Source: Thermodesulfobacteriota bacterium
GTDB taxonomy: Bacteria; Desulfobacterota; Desulfobulbia; Desulfobulbales; JBFMBH01
Length of the DNA stretch: 44,319 nucleotides
Direction of reading: 5' to 3'
Assembly: GCA_040755095.1 (NCBI GenBank)
Contig: JBFMBH010000017.1
Location: forward strand, 1 to 44,319
In this document: positions 1-8,427 of the stretch, one piece after another
Layout: every line of letters starts with the position of its first letter
How positions within the stretch are numbered: position 1 is the first letter of the stretch
Position numbers and translations under genes: made by a program
Notes under the pieces: generated by a model
Told to the model about the DNA's origin: nothing
Database searches by the model: none
What the model saw: only the letters and a program-made list of their open reading frames with translations

Positions 1-130
1 TCCAGAGCCCGATCGCGGGGGGATCCACCCCCCGGCGCCGCCCCGACCGCCCGCCGGCGTTGCGACACCCGGCGCCGGTGCCGTTTGGCTCTCGGGGGAG
101 CGAGCTGGCCCAATCCTCTCAGGAATAACG

Positions 131-187
131 GCCACCAGAGCGGACTTCCGGCGTTTCACCCACGTGGGTGTGCCCCGCACATGGCAA
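131..187. repeat. Direct repeat copy A (~57 bp)
   Basis: This copy matches 269-325 with roughly a dozen differences; the best-conserved core is 144-187 against 282-325. Copy A contains a perfect 14-bp palindrome, CACCCACGTGGGTG, at 157-170, which has decayed in copy B. The two copies flank the 9-bp-period hairpin. The palindromic core suggests a REP-like intergenic element, although it could also be a relic of a small mobile element. Confidence 0.6.
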
Positions 188-194
188 TCCACAA

Positions 195-269
195 ATCCCA
201 TGATTCCCATAGCTCCCATGGCTCCCATGGCCCCATGGGTCTTATAGGACCTATAGGACCTATGGGAGA
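195..269. repeat. Tandem 9-bp repeat arranged as an inverted repeat
   Basis: The left half is a run of 9-bp units close to TCCCATGGC or TCCCATAGC. After the centre at CCCATGGG (232-239) the units continue on the opposite strand as ATAGGACCT, ending near 269. The whole can fold into a long imperfect hairpin. Translated, it gives collagen-like Gly-Pro-Met strings, an artefact of the 9-bp period. A second tract of the same unit family lies at 29755-29799. Confidence 0.65.
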
Positions 270-325
270 CCACCATGGCCAACTTCCGGCGTTTCATCCA
301 GTTGGGTGCGCCCCGCGCATGGCAA
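269..325. repeat. Direct repeat copy B (~57 bp)
   Basis: Partner of 131-187. Positions 282-325 match the core of copy A except for a few changes, including loss of the perfect central palindrome. It begins right at the end of the 9-bp-period hairpin, so the hairpin is bracketed by the two copies. Confidence 0.6.
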
Positions 326-420
326 CTCTCTCCAGATCAGGCTCACGGGACGACGTTCATCGCAAGCGAGCCACTGGTCCAGCCGACACACAGCCGCAAC
401 CCGTCAGCCGGTCGGGTCGA

Positions 421-444
421 GGTGGGTCGCGCTACGCTCCACCC
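421..444. repeat. Imperfect palindrome, REP-like
   Basis: A GGTGG...CCACC imperfect inverted repeat with a GC-rich centre sits alone in the spacer. Short palindromes of this kind are common extragenic repeats in GC-rich proteobacteria. I see no second copy in this window, so the repeat status is inferred from form only. Confidence 0.35.
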
Positions 445-475
445 ATCCTGTGGCGCCGCGCCGCCCCTGTGCATG

Positions 476-518
476 AAAAAAAGGGGGGGACGCGCTGGCA
501 TCATGCGCGTCCCCCCCC
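476..518 (-). terminator. Intrinsic terminator of the multiheme cytochrome gene
   Basis: Read on the - strand, a stem of Gs followed by ACGCGC pairs with GCGCGT followed by Cs, giving about 13 bp with a 9-nt loop. A run of seven Ts follows immediately (the A-run at 476-482 on the + strand). It lies about 40 nt beyond the cytochrome stop codon. This is a textbook rho-independent terminator and supports the 3' end chosen for that gene. Confidence 0.9.
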
Positions 519-559
519 GGGGAGGGCAAAGCAGGCCGGTCAACGACCGGCGGCGATGG

Positions 560-3500
560 TCAGTTGGGGCACTGGCTCGGATCCACCACCTTGGCTCCGG
601 AGGGGATGCTGCCGGAGATGGAGCTGGTACTCCTGGTCAGGTAGACCCCATCCAGCCGCAGGCCATCCTCCTTGGACCAGATGTTGAGGGTATGCATGCC
701 GGTGCTGCTCACCGTGATGGCGGTGTTGCTGGGGCCGGTGTTGGAACGGGTCCGGACCCAGGTGTAGCTGTTGTTGGCTGGGGAGTCCATGTCCCCGACC
801 CGGGTGCCGTCCAGGCCGTACCACAGGGTGTCGTCCCCGGAGGAGCCGTTGGCGTTGACCCGGAACCAGAGGTAGTAGGTGCCGGTCTCCGGGAACTGCA
901 AGCGGTACTGGGCCGAGGTACCGGTCGGGTTGCTGCCGGCGTTGCGCAAGGCCCGCAGATACTGGCCGCTGTTGGCGTTGGCGTCGGAGCGCAGCTCCCA
1001 GTTGTCGCCCAGGGTGTCCACCCTCTCCGCTTCGATGTACGTACCGGTGGTGCTGACGGCACAGGCATCGCCGCCGGAGGGCGGGCCGAAGGTGGGCACC
1101 GTCTGTCCATAAGCCGGGCTGCCGGCGTAGGAGATCTGCGCCCAGTTGAAGGAGACGGCCGGGTTGGACCAGTTGCTGCGGGCGTTCCGGCAGATGTCCT
1201 TGCCCTGGCGCTCGTAGCTGGTGTGCTCGTAGTACTTCTGGGGCTTCTGGAAGGTGGTCCGGAAGAGGTTGAAGGCGCCCTTGCCCGGAGCCGCGAAGAA
1301 GTTGTTGTCCAGGTCCCAGCAAAGGGGAGCGGTGGTGGGCTTGCCATGATACGGCTGCGGCGCATGGCAGGCGAAGCAGGCCCCGAAGTCCTGGATGCCG
1401 GCGCCGGTGTTCCAGGCATGGTTGGGGGCTGCCGCCGTCCAGGTCCAGATCCGGCCACTGGCGTCGGTATGGCACTCCCGGCAGGCCAGCTGACCCACCG
1501 GTGCCCCGGCCCAGACCGCCGGCCGCGGGTCGTCATGGCACACCGTGCAGCGGCCGTTCACCGCGTCGGGCCCGGTGTGGTGCTGGCTGCCATGGCAGTT
1601 CGTGCAGCTCACCGCCGTACCCGCCTTGCCGGCGGTGATCGTGCTCGTCACCTCGGCGCGGCTGCTGGTGTGGCACAGGCCGCAGCTGCTCTGGTGCAGG
1701 GCATAGATGTTGTCGAAGGTGCCGGTGCCCAGGCTGTGGCAGCCACTGGTGCCGCAGCCGGGTGCTGCGCTCAGATTGTTGTGGTCCACGGTCGGGTTGT
1801 GGCCGGCATCCCCATGGCAGGTCGTGCAGTCCACGATCATGCCTGACATGGCATCGTCGATGGCCGCGATCACCTCCGGATCCCGGCTCAGGTGACAGCC
1901 GGTGCACCGGTTGCCGTGAGTGCCGCTGACGATGTTGGTCGTGGTGTGGCAGGTGGAGCAGTTGCCGGCCACCATGATCTGGCTGTGGGGTGGCGTGGTG
2001 GCAGTGGCGCCGGTGGCATCGAAGGTGGGCACCTGGGTCGCGGCGCCGTTGTAGACCACCGTGGCCCAGCGGAAGCTGACCTGCGGATTCCACCAGTCGC
2101 TGCGGCTGCGTGGCGCGCAGTACCGATCCGCCTGGCTTTGATACGGCGTTCCTTCCCAGTGGGAGTCCGCATACTGCATCGTGCGGGCCCAGATGTTGAA
2201 GGAGCCCTTGCCAGGAGCATTGACCGCGAGATAGGCAGGGCTGAGGTCCCAGCAGTACGGAGTCTGGGTCGGCTTGCCGTGGTAAGGCACTGGCGCGTGA
2301 CACGCGAAGCAGGCGCCGAAGTCGGTGATGGCGCCGGTGGTATTGAACGAATGGCTGGGGCTGGTGGTGGTCCGCCGAATCACGAAGCGATCGGTGCCGA
2401 TGTGGCACTGCCGGCAGGCGGCCAGGGTGGGGGCAGCGGCCCACGGCCGCGGATCGGTATGGCAGTAAACGCAGTTGCCGGTGGTCGCCTGGCTGGTGGT
2501 GTGGTGCATGGGCCCCGGGTTGTCGTGGCAATCGAGACAGGTGACCAGGGTGCCGGCAGCGCCGGCGGCGATGACGTCGGCATAGAGCGGGTTGCCGTGG
2601 CAGATCGAGCAGGCCAAGCCCCGCCGGTCCACGTGCTCGATGTAGACGTTGGAGTCGTGGCAGTTGCCACAGCTGGGCTGGGGCACGACGGTCATGTCAT
2701 GATCGGCCACGTGGTTCAAGCCGCCGTGGCAGTTCTCGCAGCTCACCGGCGTACCCGCCTGACCGGCGTCGATGGTGGCGATCACCTGGCTGCTGGTGCT
2801 GGCGTGGCACTGGCTGCAGCCCAGGGTATGCAGGGCCAGGCGCTGCTCGGCGCTGCCCTGGATGTGACAGCTGGAGCAGGTGCCGGACGCAACGAACCGG
2901 TCATGCACGGCTGCTGCGGTGGCGTTGGTGGTGCCGTGGAAGACGGCGCCGCCGCTCCGGTGGCAGGAGGTGCAGGCCTGGGCTGCGGTGGCGCCGGCAG
3001 CGATCGCCCCGGTCACCACACTGTTGGCGCTGCCGTGGCAGGTGGCGCAGGTCGGATGTTGGCTCAGGCGCTCCACGCCGCTGGTGGCATGGTGGCAGCC
3101 GGCGCAAGAGCCGTTGTCCTGCAGGTTGTCGTGGGCCGGCTCGACGCTGGCAAAGTCGGTGCCGTGGAAGACGGCGCCGCCGGTCTTGTGGCACGCGGTG
3201 CAGGTCTGCACCGCCGTGGCGCCAGCCGCGATCGCCGCGGTCACCACACTGTTGGCGCTGCCGTGGCAGGTGGCGCAGGTCGGATGCTGGGAGAGGCGCT
3301 CCACCCCGGTGGCCGCGTGGCAGCTGCCGCAGGAGGCATCCGCCTGCAGGTTGTTATGGGCCGGCTCGATGCCGGCAAAATCGGTGGCGTGCCGGACAGC
3401 GCCTCCGGCAGTACCGGTGTGGCAGCCCTCGCAGTTGATCGGCGTGCCGGCGATGCCGGTGCGGACCGTGGCCAGCACCGTGGCCTTGCCGGAGATGTGG

Positions 3501-6154
3501 CAACGGAGGCAGTCGTTGCCATGGAGGGCGTTGATGGCGTTCTGGTCCGCACTGGCATGGCAGCCCGAGCAGTTGGCCGAGGTGCGCATGTCGGTGTGGG
3601 TATCCATGTTGGCCACGTGGCACAGGCCGCAGGTGGAGCCGGTGTTGACCAGAACGTTGTCGTGGATGAGATGGGGCTGCGTGATGGCCGGGTGGCTCGC
3701 CACGTGGCAGCCCTGACAATCCACCGGGCTGCCCGTCCGGCCCGTGGCGATGGTGGCCTGCACCTCCGGCCGGCTGCTCTGGTGGCAGGTCAGGCAGCGG
3801 TCGACCGCCGAGCCGCCATAGACCGCCAGCGGCGGATGGTAGCTGTGGATGTACTGGAAGGTGGTGCCGGTCACCTTGTCGGTGTGACAGACCGCGCAGT
3901 CACCGGTGGCGGCCAGCATGTTGTGCTCGGCCGCCCCGTGCGGGCTGTGGCAGCTTTCGCAGCTCACCGCCTGGCCGGCCACCCCCTGGCTGATGGCCTG
4001 AGCCACCTCCGGCCGGGTGCTGCTGTGGCACTTGGCGCAGTCGCTGAGGTGCAGGGAGCAGACGGCCCCGAAGTCGGCGGAGGCATGGCAGGGCGAGCAG
4101 TTGCCGGTGGTGGCCAACATGTTGTGGACTGGGCCGGCGGTGTCGCAAGCGATGCCGTGGGCAACGGCGCCGCTGGCCGTGCCGTCGTGGCAGCTCACGC
4201 AATCCACGGCCAGGCCGGCCACCCCCTGGCTGATGGTGGCCGTCACAGAGGCCTTGCTGCTGGCATGGCACAGGCCGCAGGCATCGCTATGGGCCGCCAG
4301 GATCGCCACAAAGCTGCCGGTGGCGTGGCAGCTGGAGCAGGCTGCCGCCGTGGCCAGCCGGTCGTGATCGGTGGCCGGATCGGGGTGACCGGCGTGGCAG
4401 TTGTCGCAAGTCACCTGGGTGCCCAGCTTGCCGGCAGCGATGGTGTCGATCACTGCCTGGCGGGAGCTGGTGTGGCACTGGAGGCAGGACTGGTGGAGCC
4501 CCAGGCGCGCCTCCGCCGTGGCCTGGCCATGGCAGGTGCTGCAGTTGCCGCTGGCGATAAAATTGTTGTGCGCCGCGGCGGCGGTCGTGTTGTCGGTGCC
4601 GTGCGCCAGGGCCCCGCCAGCGGTGTGGCAGGCGGTGCAGGACTGGACGGCAACAGCGCCGCTCGTGATCGCCTGCTGCACCAGGGCGTTGGCGCTGCCG
4701 TGGCAGGTGGCGCAGGAGGGATGCTGCGAGAGCCGGGCCGTACCGGCCGTGGCATGGCAGCCGGTGCAGGTGCCGTTGTCCTGCAGGTTGTCATGGGCCG
4801 GCTCCACACCGGCAAAGTCGGTGGCGTGGAAGATGGCGCCGCCCGCGGTGTGGCAGCTGGTGCACAACTGGGCTGTCGTGGCGCCGCCCGTGATCGCCTG
4901 CTGCACCAGGGCGTTGCCACTGCCGTGGCAGGTGGCGCAGGAGGGATGCTGGGAGAGCCGGGCCACGCCGGTCACCCCGTGGTGGCAGCCGCCGCAGGAC
5001 GCATCCGCCTGCAGATTGTCGTGGGCCGGCTCGACGCTGGCAAAGTCGGTGCCGTGGGTCAGGGCGCTGCCGGTGCCGCCGGTGTGGCAGCCCTGGCAGT
5101 CCTGGAGAGCGCCGGCCAAGCCCCGGCCGGCATCGATGGTGGCGGTCACGTCCGCCTTGGTGCTGGCATGGCACATGCCGCACTGGCTGCGATGGGTGGC
5201 GTAGATGGCGGCAAAATCGGTGGTGGCGTGGCACGACGAGCAGGCGGCCGCTGTGGCCAAGTTGTTGTGGTCGGTCGCCGGATCGGGGTGGCCGGCGTGG
5301 CAGTTCTCGCAGTTGACCGGCACGCCGGTGAAGCCCTTGCCGGCGGCGATAGTGGCCACGACCTCGCTGCGGCCACTGCCGTGACACAGGCTGCAGTTGC
5401 CCAGATGGGTGGCGAGGATGGCAGCGAAGTCGCCGGTGGTATGGCAGGAGGAGCAGTTGCCGCTGGTGGACAGGTTGTTGTGATCCAGGGTGGCGTTATG
5501 GGCGCCGTGGCAGTTCTCGCAGTTGACCGGGGAGCCTGCCTTGCCGGCGTCGATGGTGTCGATCACCGCCTGGCGGGTGCTGGCATGGCATTTGGCGCAG
5601 TCGTCCCGGTGCAGGGCGAAGATGGCCGGAAAATCGACGCTGCTGTGGCAGGCGGCGCAGGCGGTGGCGGTGGAGAGCTGGTCGTGGGCGGTGGCGTGGT
5701 TGGCTGCGGCCGGATTGTGGCAGGCGAAGCAGTCGACCGGCGTGCCGGCCTTGCCGGTGGCGATCACCGCGTCATAGGTGGGGTTGTCGTTGTGGCAGAC
5801 CTGGCAGCCCCGGTTGAGGTTGGTGGCGTTGGGGTCGTAGAGGCCCTGGTGCTGCACGTAGACGTTGGCCACGTGGCACTGGTCGCAGCCGCCGTTGGGC
5901 GGCAGGATCGTCTTGTCGTGGTCCACCAGCTGATGCCGGCCCGCCAGCACGCTGGAGATGTGGCACTGCATGCAGCCCAGCGGGGTGGCCGGCCGGGAAT
6001 GTGCGGCGCCCATGACCGGCTCGTGGCAGTTGGCGCACTCCACCGCCAGCCCGAAGGCTGCCCCGGGATCACCCGCCAGAACGGCCAACGCCACCAGACT
6101 TGCCAGCCAGAGGCCCCTTCCCATCCTTGCCAACCCGTTGCCGTTCCGACTCAT
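560..6154 (-). CDS. Giant secreted multiheme cytochrome c (~60 hemes) with C-terminal carbohydrate-binding-like domain
   Basis: Predicted periplasmic or extracellular electron-transfer protein of 1864 residues. A hand count gives 59 CxxCH heme-attachment motifs plus one CX4CH (CGTSGCH), spread from about residue 40 to 1620. The N-terminus has a basic stretch, a hydrophobic core (LWLASLVALAVLAG) and a likely signal-peptidase site near residue 35. Two large internal duplications are visible: a three-unit block near 4390-5060 and again near 2720-3395, and a long module containing FGACFACHAP and PYHGKPT near 2400-1990 and 1480-1090. After the hemes, residues about 1700-1850 form a beta-rich domain (YIEAERVD, YYLWFRVNA, EDGLRLDGVYL) resembling CBM6/malectin-like carbohydrate-binding modules. 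The start was chosen because AAGGAGGT sits six bases upstream and the signal peptide begins there; the open frame reaches 6244 without such support. No membrane anchor is seen. The electron partner and acceptor are unknown. Confidence 0.93.
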   Translation of the reverse strand: MSRNGNGLARMGRGLWLASLVALAVLAGDPGAAFGLAVECANCHEPVMGAAHSRPATPLGCMQCHISSVLAGRHQLVDHDKTILPPNGGCDQCHVANVYVQHQGLYDPNATNLNRGCQVCHNDNPTYDAVIATGKAGTPVDCFACHNPAAANHATAHDQLSTATACAACHSSVDFPAIFALHRDDCAKCHASTRQAVIDTIDAGKAGSPVNCENCHGAHNATLDHNNLSTSGNCSSCHTTGDFAAILATHLGNCSLCHGSGRSEVVATIAAGKGFTGVPVNCENCHAGHPDPATDHNNLATAAACSSCHATTDFAAIYATHRSQCGMCHASTKADVTATIDAGRGLAGALQDCQGCHTGGTGSALTHGTDFASVEPAHDNLQADASCGGCHHGVTGVARLSQHPSCATCHGSGNALVQQAITGGATTAQLCTSCHTAGGAIFHATDFAGVEPAHDNLQDNGTCTGCHATAGTARLSQHPSCATCHGSANALVQQAITSGAVAVQSCTACHTAGGALAHGTDNTTAAAAHNNFIASGNCSTCHGQATAEARLGLHQSCLQCHTSSRQAVIDTIAAGKLGTQVTCDNCHAGHPDPATDHDRLATAAACSSCHATGSFVAILAAHSDACGLCHASSKASVTATISQGVAGLAVDCVSCHDGTASGAVAHGIACDTAGPVHNMLATTGNCSPCHASADFGAVCSLHLSDCAKCHSSTRPEVAQAISQGVAGQAVSCESCHSPHGAAEHNMLAATGDCAVCHTDKVTGTTFQYIHSYHPPLAVYGGSAVDRCLTCHQSSRPEVQATIATGRTGSPVDCQGCHVASHPAITQPHLIHDNVLVNTGSTCGLCHVANMDTHTDMRTSANCSGCHASADQNAINALHGNDCLRCHISGKATVLATVRTGIAGTPINCEGCHTGTAGGAVRHATDFAGIEPAHNNLQADASCGSCHAATGVERLSQHPTCATCHGSANSVVTAAIAAGATAVQTCTACHKTGGAVFHGTDFASVEPAHDNLQDNGSCAGCHHATSGVERLSQHPTCATCHGSANSVVTGAIAAGATAAQACTSCHRSGGAVFHGTTNATAAAVHDRFVASGTCSSCHIQGSAEQRLALHTLGCSQCHASTSSQVIATIDAGQAGTPVSCENCHGGLNHVADHDMTVVPQPSCGNCHDSNVYIEHVDRRGLACSICHGNPLYADVIAAGAAGTLVTCLDCHDNPGPMHHTTSQATTGNCVYCHTDPRPWAAAPTLAACRQCHIGTDRFVIRRTTTSPSHSFNTTGAITDFGACFACHAPVPYHGKPTQTPYCWDLSPAYLAVNAPGKGSFNIWARTMQYADSHWEGTPYQSQADRYCAPRSRSDWWNPQVSFRWATVVYNGAATQVPTFDATGATATTPPHSQIMVAGNCSTCHTTTNIVSGTHGNRCTGCHLSRDPEVIAAIDDAMSGMIVDCTTCHGDAGHNPTVDHNNLSAAPGCGTSGCHSLGTGTFDNIYALHQSSCGLCHTSSRAEVTSTITAGKAGTAVSCTNCHGSQHHTGPDAVNGRCTVCHDDPRPAVWAGAPVGQLACRECHTDASGRIWTWTAAAPNHAWNTGAGIQDFGACFACHAPQPYHGKPTTAPLCWDLDNNFFAAPGKGAFNLFRTTFQKPQKYYEHTSYERQGKDICRNARSNWSNPAVSFNWAQISYAGSPAYGQTVPTFGPPSGGDACAVSTTGTYIEAERVDTLGDNWELRSDANANSGQYLRALRNAGSNPTGTSAQYRLQFPETGTYYLWFRVNANGSSGDDTLWYGLDGTRVGDMDSPANNSYTWVRTRSNTGPSNTAITVSSTGMHTLNIWSKEDGLRLDGVYLTRSTSSISGSIPSGAKVVDPSQCPN

Positions 6155-6160
6155 CGCTTG

Positions 6161-6168
6161 ACCTCCTT
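6161..6168 (-). promoter_or_regulatory. Strong Shine-Dalgarno of the cytochrome gene
   Basis: AAGGAGGT on the - strand, six bases before the ATG at 6154. It is a perfect match to the anti-Shine-Dalgarno core and decides the start in favour of residue 31 of the longer open frame. Confidence 0.85.
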
Positions 6169-6594
6169 GGACCGCCCCGGAAATCACCGCCCCATGGCGG
6201 CGACCCCCTTCAGCCACAACCCCTTTTTCCGATTTCCGGCCCATGCCACCAGGTAACGGCGGGACTCACATTATGGCCGCTCCGTGTTGACCGTATTTCA
6301 CACGGCGCAGGTAACATTTTTGGGCTCGGACTGGCAATTGGCAAATGGCTCAAACAGGGCTAAGCATGCCCCGGCCCCAGGTAAGCACCCGGCGCCAGGC
6401 CCGGACGCCGCGGCTGTGCCGGCGCCTGCCTGCCCGGCCCGCGAGCTTGAGCCGGCGCCGTTGGCCCCCGCCGGTCCACCGTGGACGGAAATCCCAGATT
6501 CGAGGATATCATCCCCTCCAGCCATGCCACAATGGGACAAACAGTGCACAGGGCGCTAAGCAGGATCTAGGCACCGGTAAGCGCGGTCTTGGGA

Positions 6595-6624
6595 TTGCGC
6601 AGGCCGCCCCGGGTGCGCTATAAG
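6595..6624 (+). promoter_or_regulatory. Candidate nadE promoter giving a near-leaderless mRNA
   Basis: TTGCGC (6595-6600) and TATAAG (6619-6624) are separated by 18 bp. The -10 match is good (5 of 6) and the -35 match is weak (TTG only). The ATG at 6631 lies six bases past the -10 box, so transcription would begin at or beside the start codon. There is no clear ribosome-binding site in front of the ATG, which fits. Confidence 0.45.
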
Positions 6625-6630
6625 CAGGCG

Positions 6631-8343
6631 ATGAAGATCGCCATTGCCCAGATCAACCCGGTTGTGGGGGACTTTGGCCACAACGCCGGCCGCATGCGCT
6701 TCTGGATCGACGCCGCCCGCCGCCAGGGCTGCGACTTGGTGGTGCTGCCGGAGCTGGCCCTGGCCGGCTACCCGCCCCAGGACCTCCTGGAGCGACCGGC
6801 CTTCCTGGAAAGCCACGACGCCGCCCTCCGGCAGCTGATCACCCAGGAGCACGGGATCGGCGTTCTGTGCGGGGTGATCGAGCGCTCCCGCCGCCCCCAG
6901 GGCAAGCCCCTCCACAACAGCGCCCTGCTCTTCGAGGACGGCCGGATCCTCTTTTCGGCCGCCAAGCGCCTCCTGCCGGTGTACGACGTCTTTGACGAAA
7001 GCCGCTACTTCGAGCCGGGCGCCGGCAGCCCGCCTTGCCTGTACAAGGGGCTGCGCCTGGGGATCACCATCTGCGAGGACATCTGGAACGACCCCACCTT
7101 CTTCCGCCATCAGCTCTATCTGGCCGATCCGGTGGCGGAGCTGGCGGCCGCACCCGGTGGTCTGGATCTTCTGGTCAACATCGCCGCCTCGCCCTTCCAC
7201 CGGGGCAAGTACCGGAGTCGCCAGGAGATGCTGGCCAACGCCTGCCGCTCCCACCGCCTGCCCCTCATCTACTGCAACCAGGTGGGCGGCCAGGACTCCC
7301 TGCTCTTCGACGGCCGCAGCCTGGCCCTGGATGCCACGGGCGCGGTCCAGGCCCGAGCCACGGATTTTGCCGAGGACATGGTCGTCTGGGACAGCACGAC
7401 GGGCAAGGGCGACCTGCACCCGGTGCTCCAGAATGGCGGCGAGGACGAGGCCGCCGCGGTCCTGGCCGCCCTGGTCATGGGCACCCGGGACTACGCCCAC
7501 AAGTGCGGGTTCCGCCAAGGGGTACTGGGCCTGTCCGGCGGGGTGGACTCGGCGGTGACCGCAGCGGTGGCCGCCCGGGCCCTGGGGCCGGAGAACGTCC
7601 TGGGGGTGGCCCTGCCCTCGCCCTACACCAGTGCTGCCAGCCTGGAGGACGCCGCCGCGGTGGCCGCCAACCTGGGGCTCTCCTTCGAGGTCATCCCCAT
7701 CTCCGGGGTGCTGGCCAGCTATCTCGAAACCCTGCCCCCCCGCTTCGCCGGGCCGGCCCACGATGTCGCCGAGCAGAACATCCAGGCCCGCATCCGCGGC
7801 AATCTGCTCATGGCCATCGCCAACCGCTTTGGCCATCTGCTCCTCAGCACCGGCAACAAGAGCGAGATGGCGGTGGGCTACTGCACCCTCTACGGCGATA
7901 TGAGCGGCGGCCTGGCGGTGATCTCCGATGTGCCCAAGATGCTGGTCTACCGGTTGGCCCGTCTCCTGAACCGGGAGGGGCCGCTCATCCCGGAGCGGGT
8001 CTTGAGCCGGGCGCCTTCCGCCGAGCTCAAGCCCAGCCAGACCGACCAGGACGACCTGCCGCCCTACGAGATCCTGGACCCGATCTGCGCCGCCTATCTG
8101 GAAGAAAACCGCTCCCGGGCGGAGATTGCTGCCATGGGCTTTCCGGCTGCGGTGGTGGCGGACGTCATCAACCGCATCAACCGCAACGAGTACAAGCGCA
8201 AGCAGGCCCCCATCGGCCTCAAGGTCACCAGCAAGGCCTTCGGCAGCGGCCGGCGCTATCCCAACGCCTGCCGCTGCCAGGAGAATGAGGCCGGGCAAGA
8301 CGGACGAACCGCAGAATGTCCAACAAGGAATTTCAAAGGTTGA
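6631..8343 (+). CDS. nadE: Glutamine-dependent NAD+ synthetase
   Basis: Converts deamido-NAD+ to NAD+ in the cytosol, using ammonia released from glutamine. The 570-residue protein has the two expected domains. The N-terminal nitrilase-like glutaminase carries the Glu (LPELALAGYPP), Lys (AAKRLLPVYD) and Cys (GITICEDIW) of the catalytic triad. The C-terminal synthetase carries the ATP-binding P-loop LSGGVDSA near residue 302 and the STGNKSEMAVGY motif. The start matches the family N-terminus (MKIAIAQINP); upstream in-frame codons lack support. About 25 extra residues follow the usual end after GRRYP; they look like read-through into spacer and are probably not functional. hisD follows on the same strand 84 bases later. 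Confidence 0.95.
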   Translation: MKIAIAQINPVVGDFGHNAGRMRFWIDAARRQGCDLVVLPELALAGYPPQDLLERPAFLESHDAALRQLITQEHGIGVLCGVIERSRRPQGKPLHNSALLFEDGRILFSAAKRLLPVYDVFDESRYFEPGAGSPPCLYKGLRLGITICEDIWNDPTFFRHQLYLADPVAELAAAPGGLDLLVNIAASPFHRGKYRSRQEMLANACRSHRLPLIYCNQVGGQDSLLFDGRSLALDATGAVQARATDFAEDMVVWDSTTGKGDLHPVLQNGGEDEAAAVLAALVMGTRDYAHKCGFRQGVLGLSGGVDSAVTAAVAARALGPENVLGVALPSPYTSAASLEDAAAVAANLGLSFEVIPISGVLASYLETLPPRFAGPAHDVAEQNIQARIRGNLLMAIANRFGHLLLSTGNKSEMAVGYCTLYGDMSGGLAVISDVPKMLVYRLARLLNREGPLIPERVLSRAPSAELKPSQTDQDDLPPYEILDPICAAYLEENRSRAEIAAMGFPAAVVADVINRINRNEYKRKQAPIGLKVTSKAFGSGRRYPNACRCQENEAGQDGRTAECPTRNFKG

Positions 8344-8387
8344 AGGGACCGGTCATTGACGTTTCAGATCCGTTCTGCCGGTCCCTT
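8343..8387. other. Hairpin between nadE and hisD
   Basis: AAGGGACCGG pairs perfectly with CCGGTCCCTT across a 25-nt loop, starting at the nadE stop codon. No T-run follows, so it is not a classical intrinsic terminator. It may stabilise mRNA or modulate read-through into hisD. Confidence 0.45.
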
Positions 8388-8427
8388 GAGGCGGTTGGAT
8401 CCCATACCACTATGGAAGGAGGAGGAG

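Larger units (their letters stand above)
1..475. other. Gene-free, repeat-rich stretch downstream of the giant cytochrome gene
   Basis: I see no credible gene here; the open frames translate low-complexity and repeat sequence. The stretch holds a direct repeat pair (131-187 and 269-325), a hairpin built from 9-bp units (195-269) and an imperfect palindrome (421-444), each listed separately. It lies just past the terminator of the cytochrome gene, so it is probably non-coding spacer that has collected small interspersed repeats. The first 100 bases are extremely GC-rich and show nothing I can name. Confidence 0.6.
6155..6630. other. Divergent intergenic region between the cytochrome and nadE
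   Basis: About 475 bases separate two divergently transcribed genes and must hold promoters for both. I can propose a promoter for nadE (listed separately). For the cytochrome, CATAAT on the - strand near 6269-6274 could be a -10 box, but I see no matching -35 and do not list it. No small gene with a credible start is visible. Confidence 0.5.

Noticed and set aside
195-269. Collagen-like Gly-Pro-Met peptide in the first 700 bases
   Set aside because: The pattern comes from the 9-bp repeat period of the DNA; there is no start signal or conserved domain and the sequence lies in repeat-rich spacer.
2720-5060. Regular repeats that could suggest a CRISPR array or tandem DNA repeat
   Set aside because: They are degenerate coding repeats of heme modules with about 216-bp periodicity, not short identical repeats with unique spacers, and no cas genes are near.
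1892-6256. 1454-residue open frame on the + strand opposite the cytochrome gene
   Set aside because: It is an antisense shadow. The repeated CxxCH codons and high GC keep that frame open; its translation is low-complexity Ala/Gly/Val/Arg with no domain, and the - strand gene has a signal peptide, ribosome-binding site and terminator.
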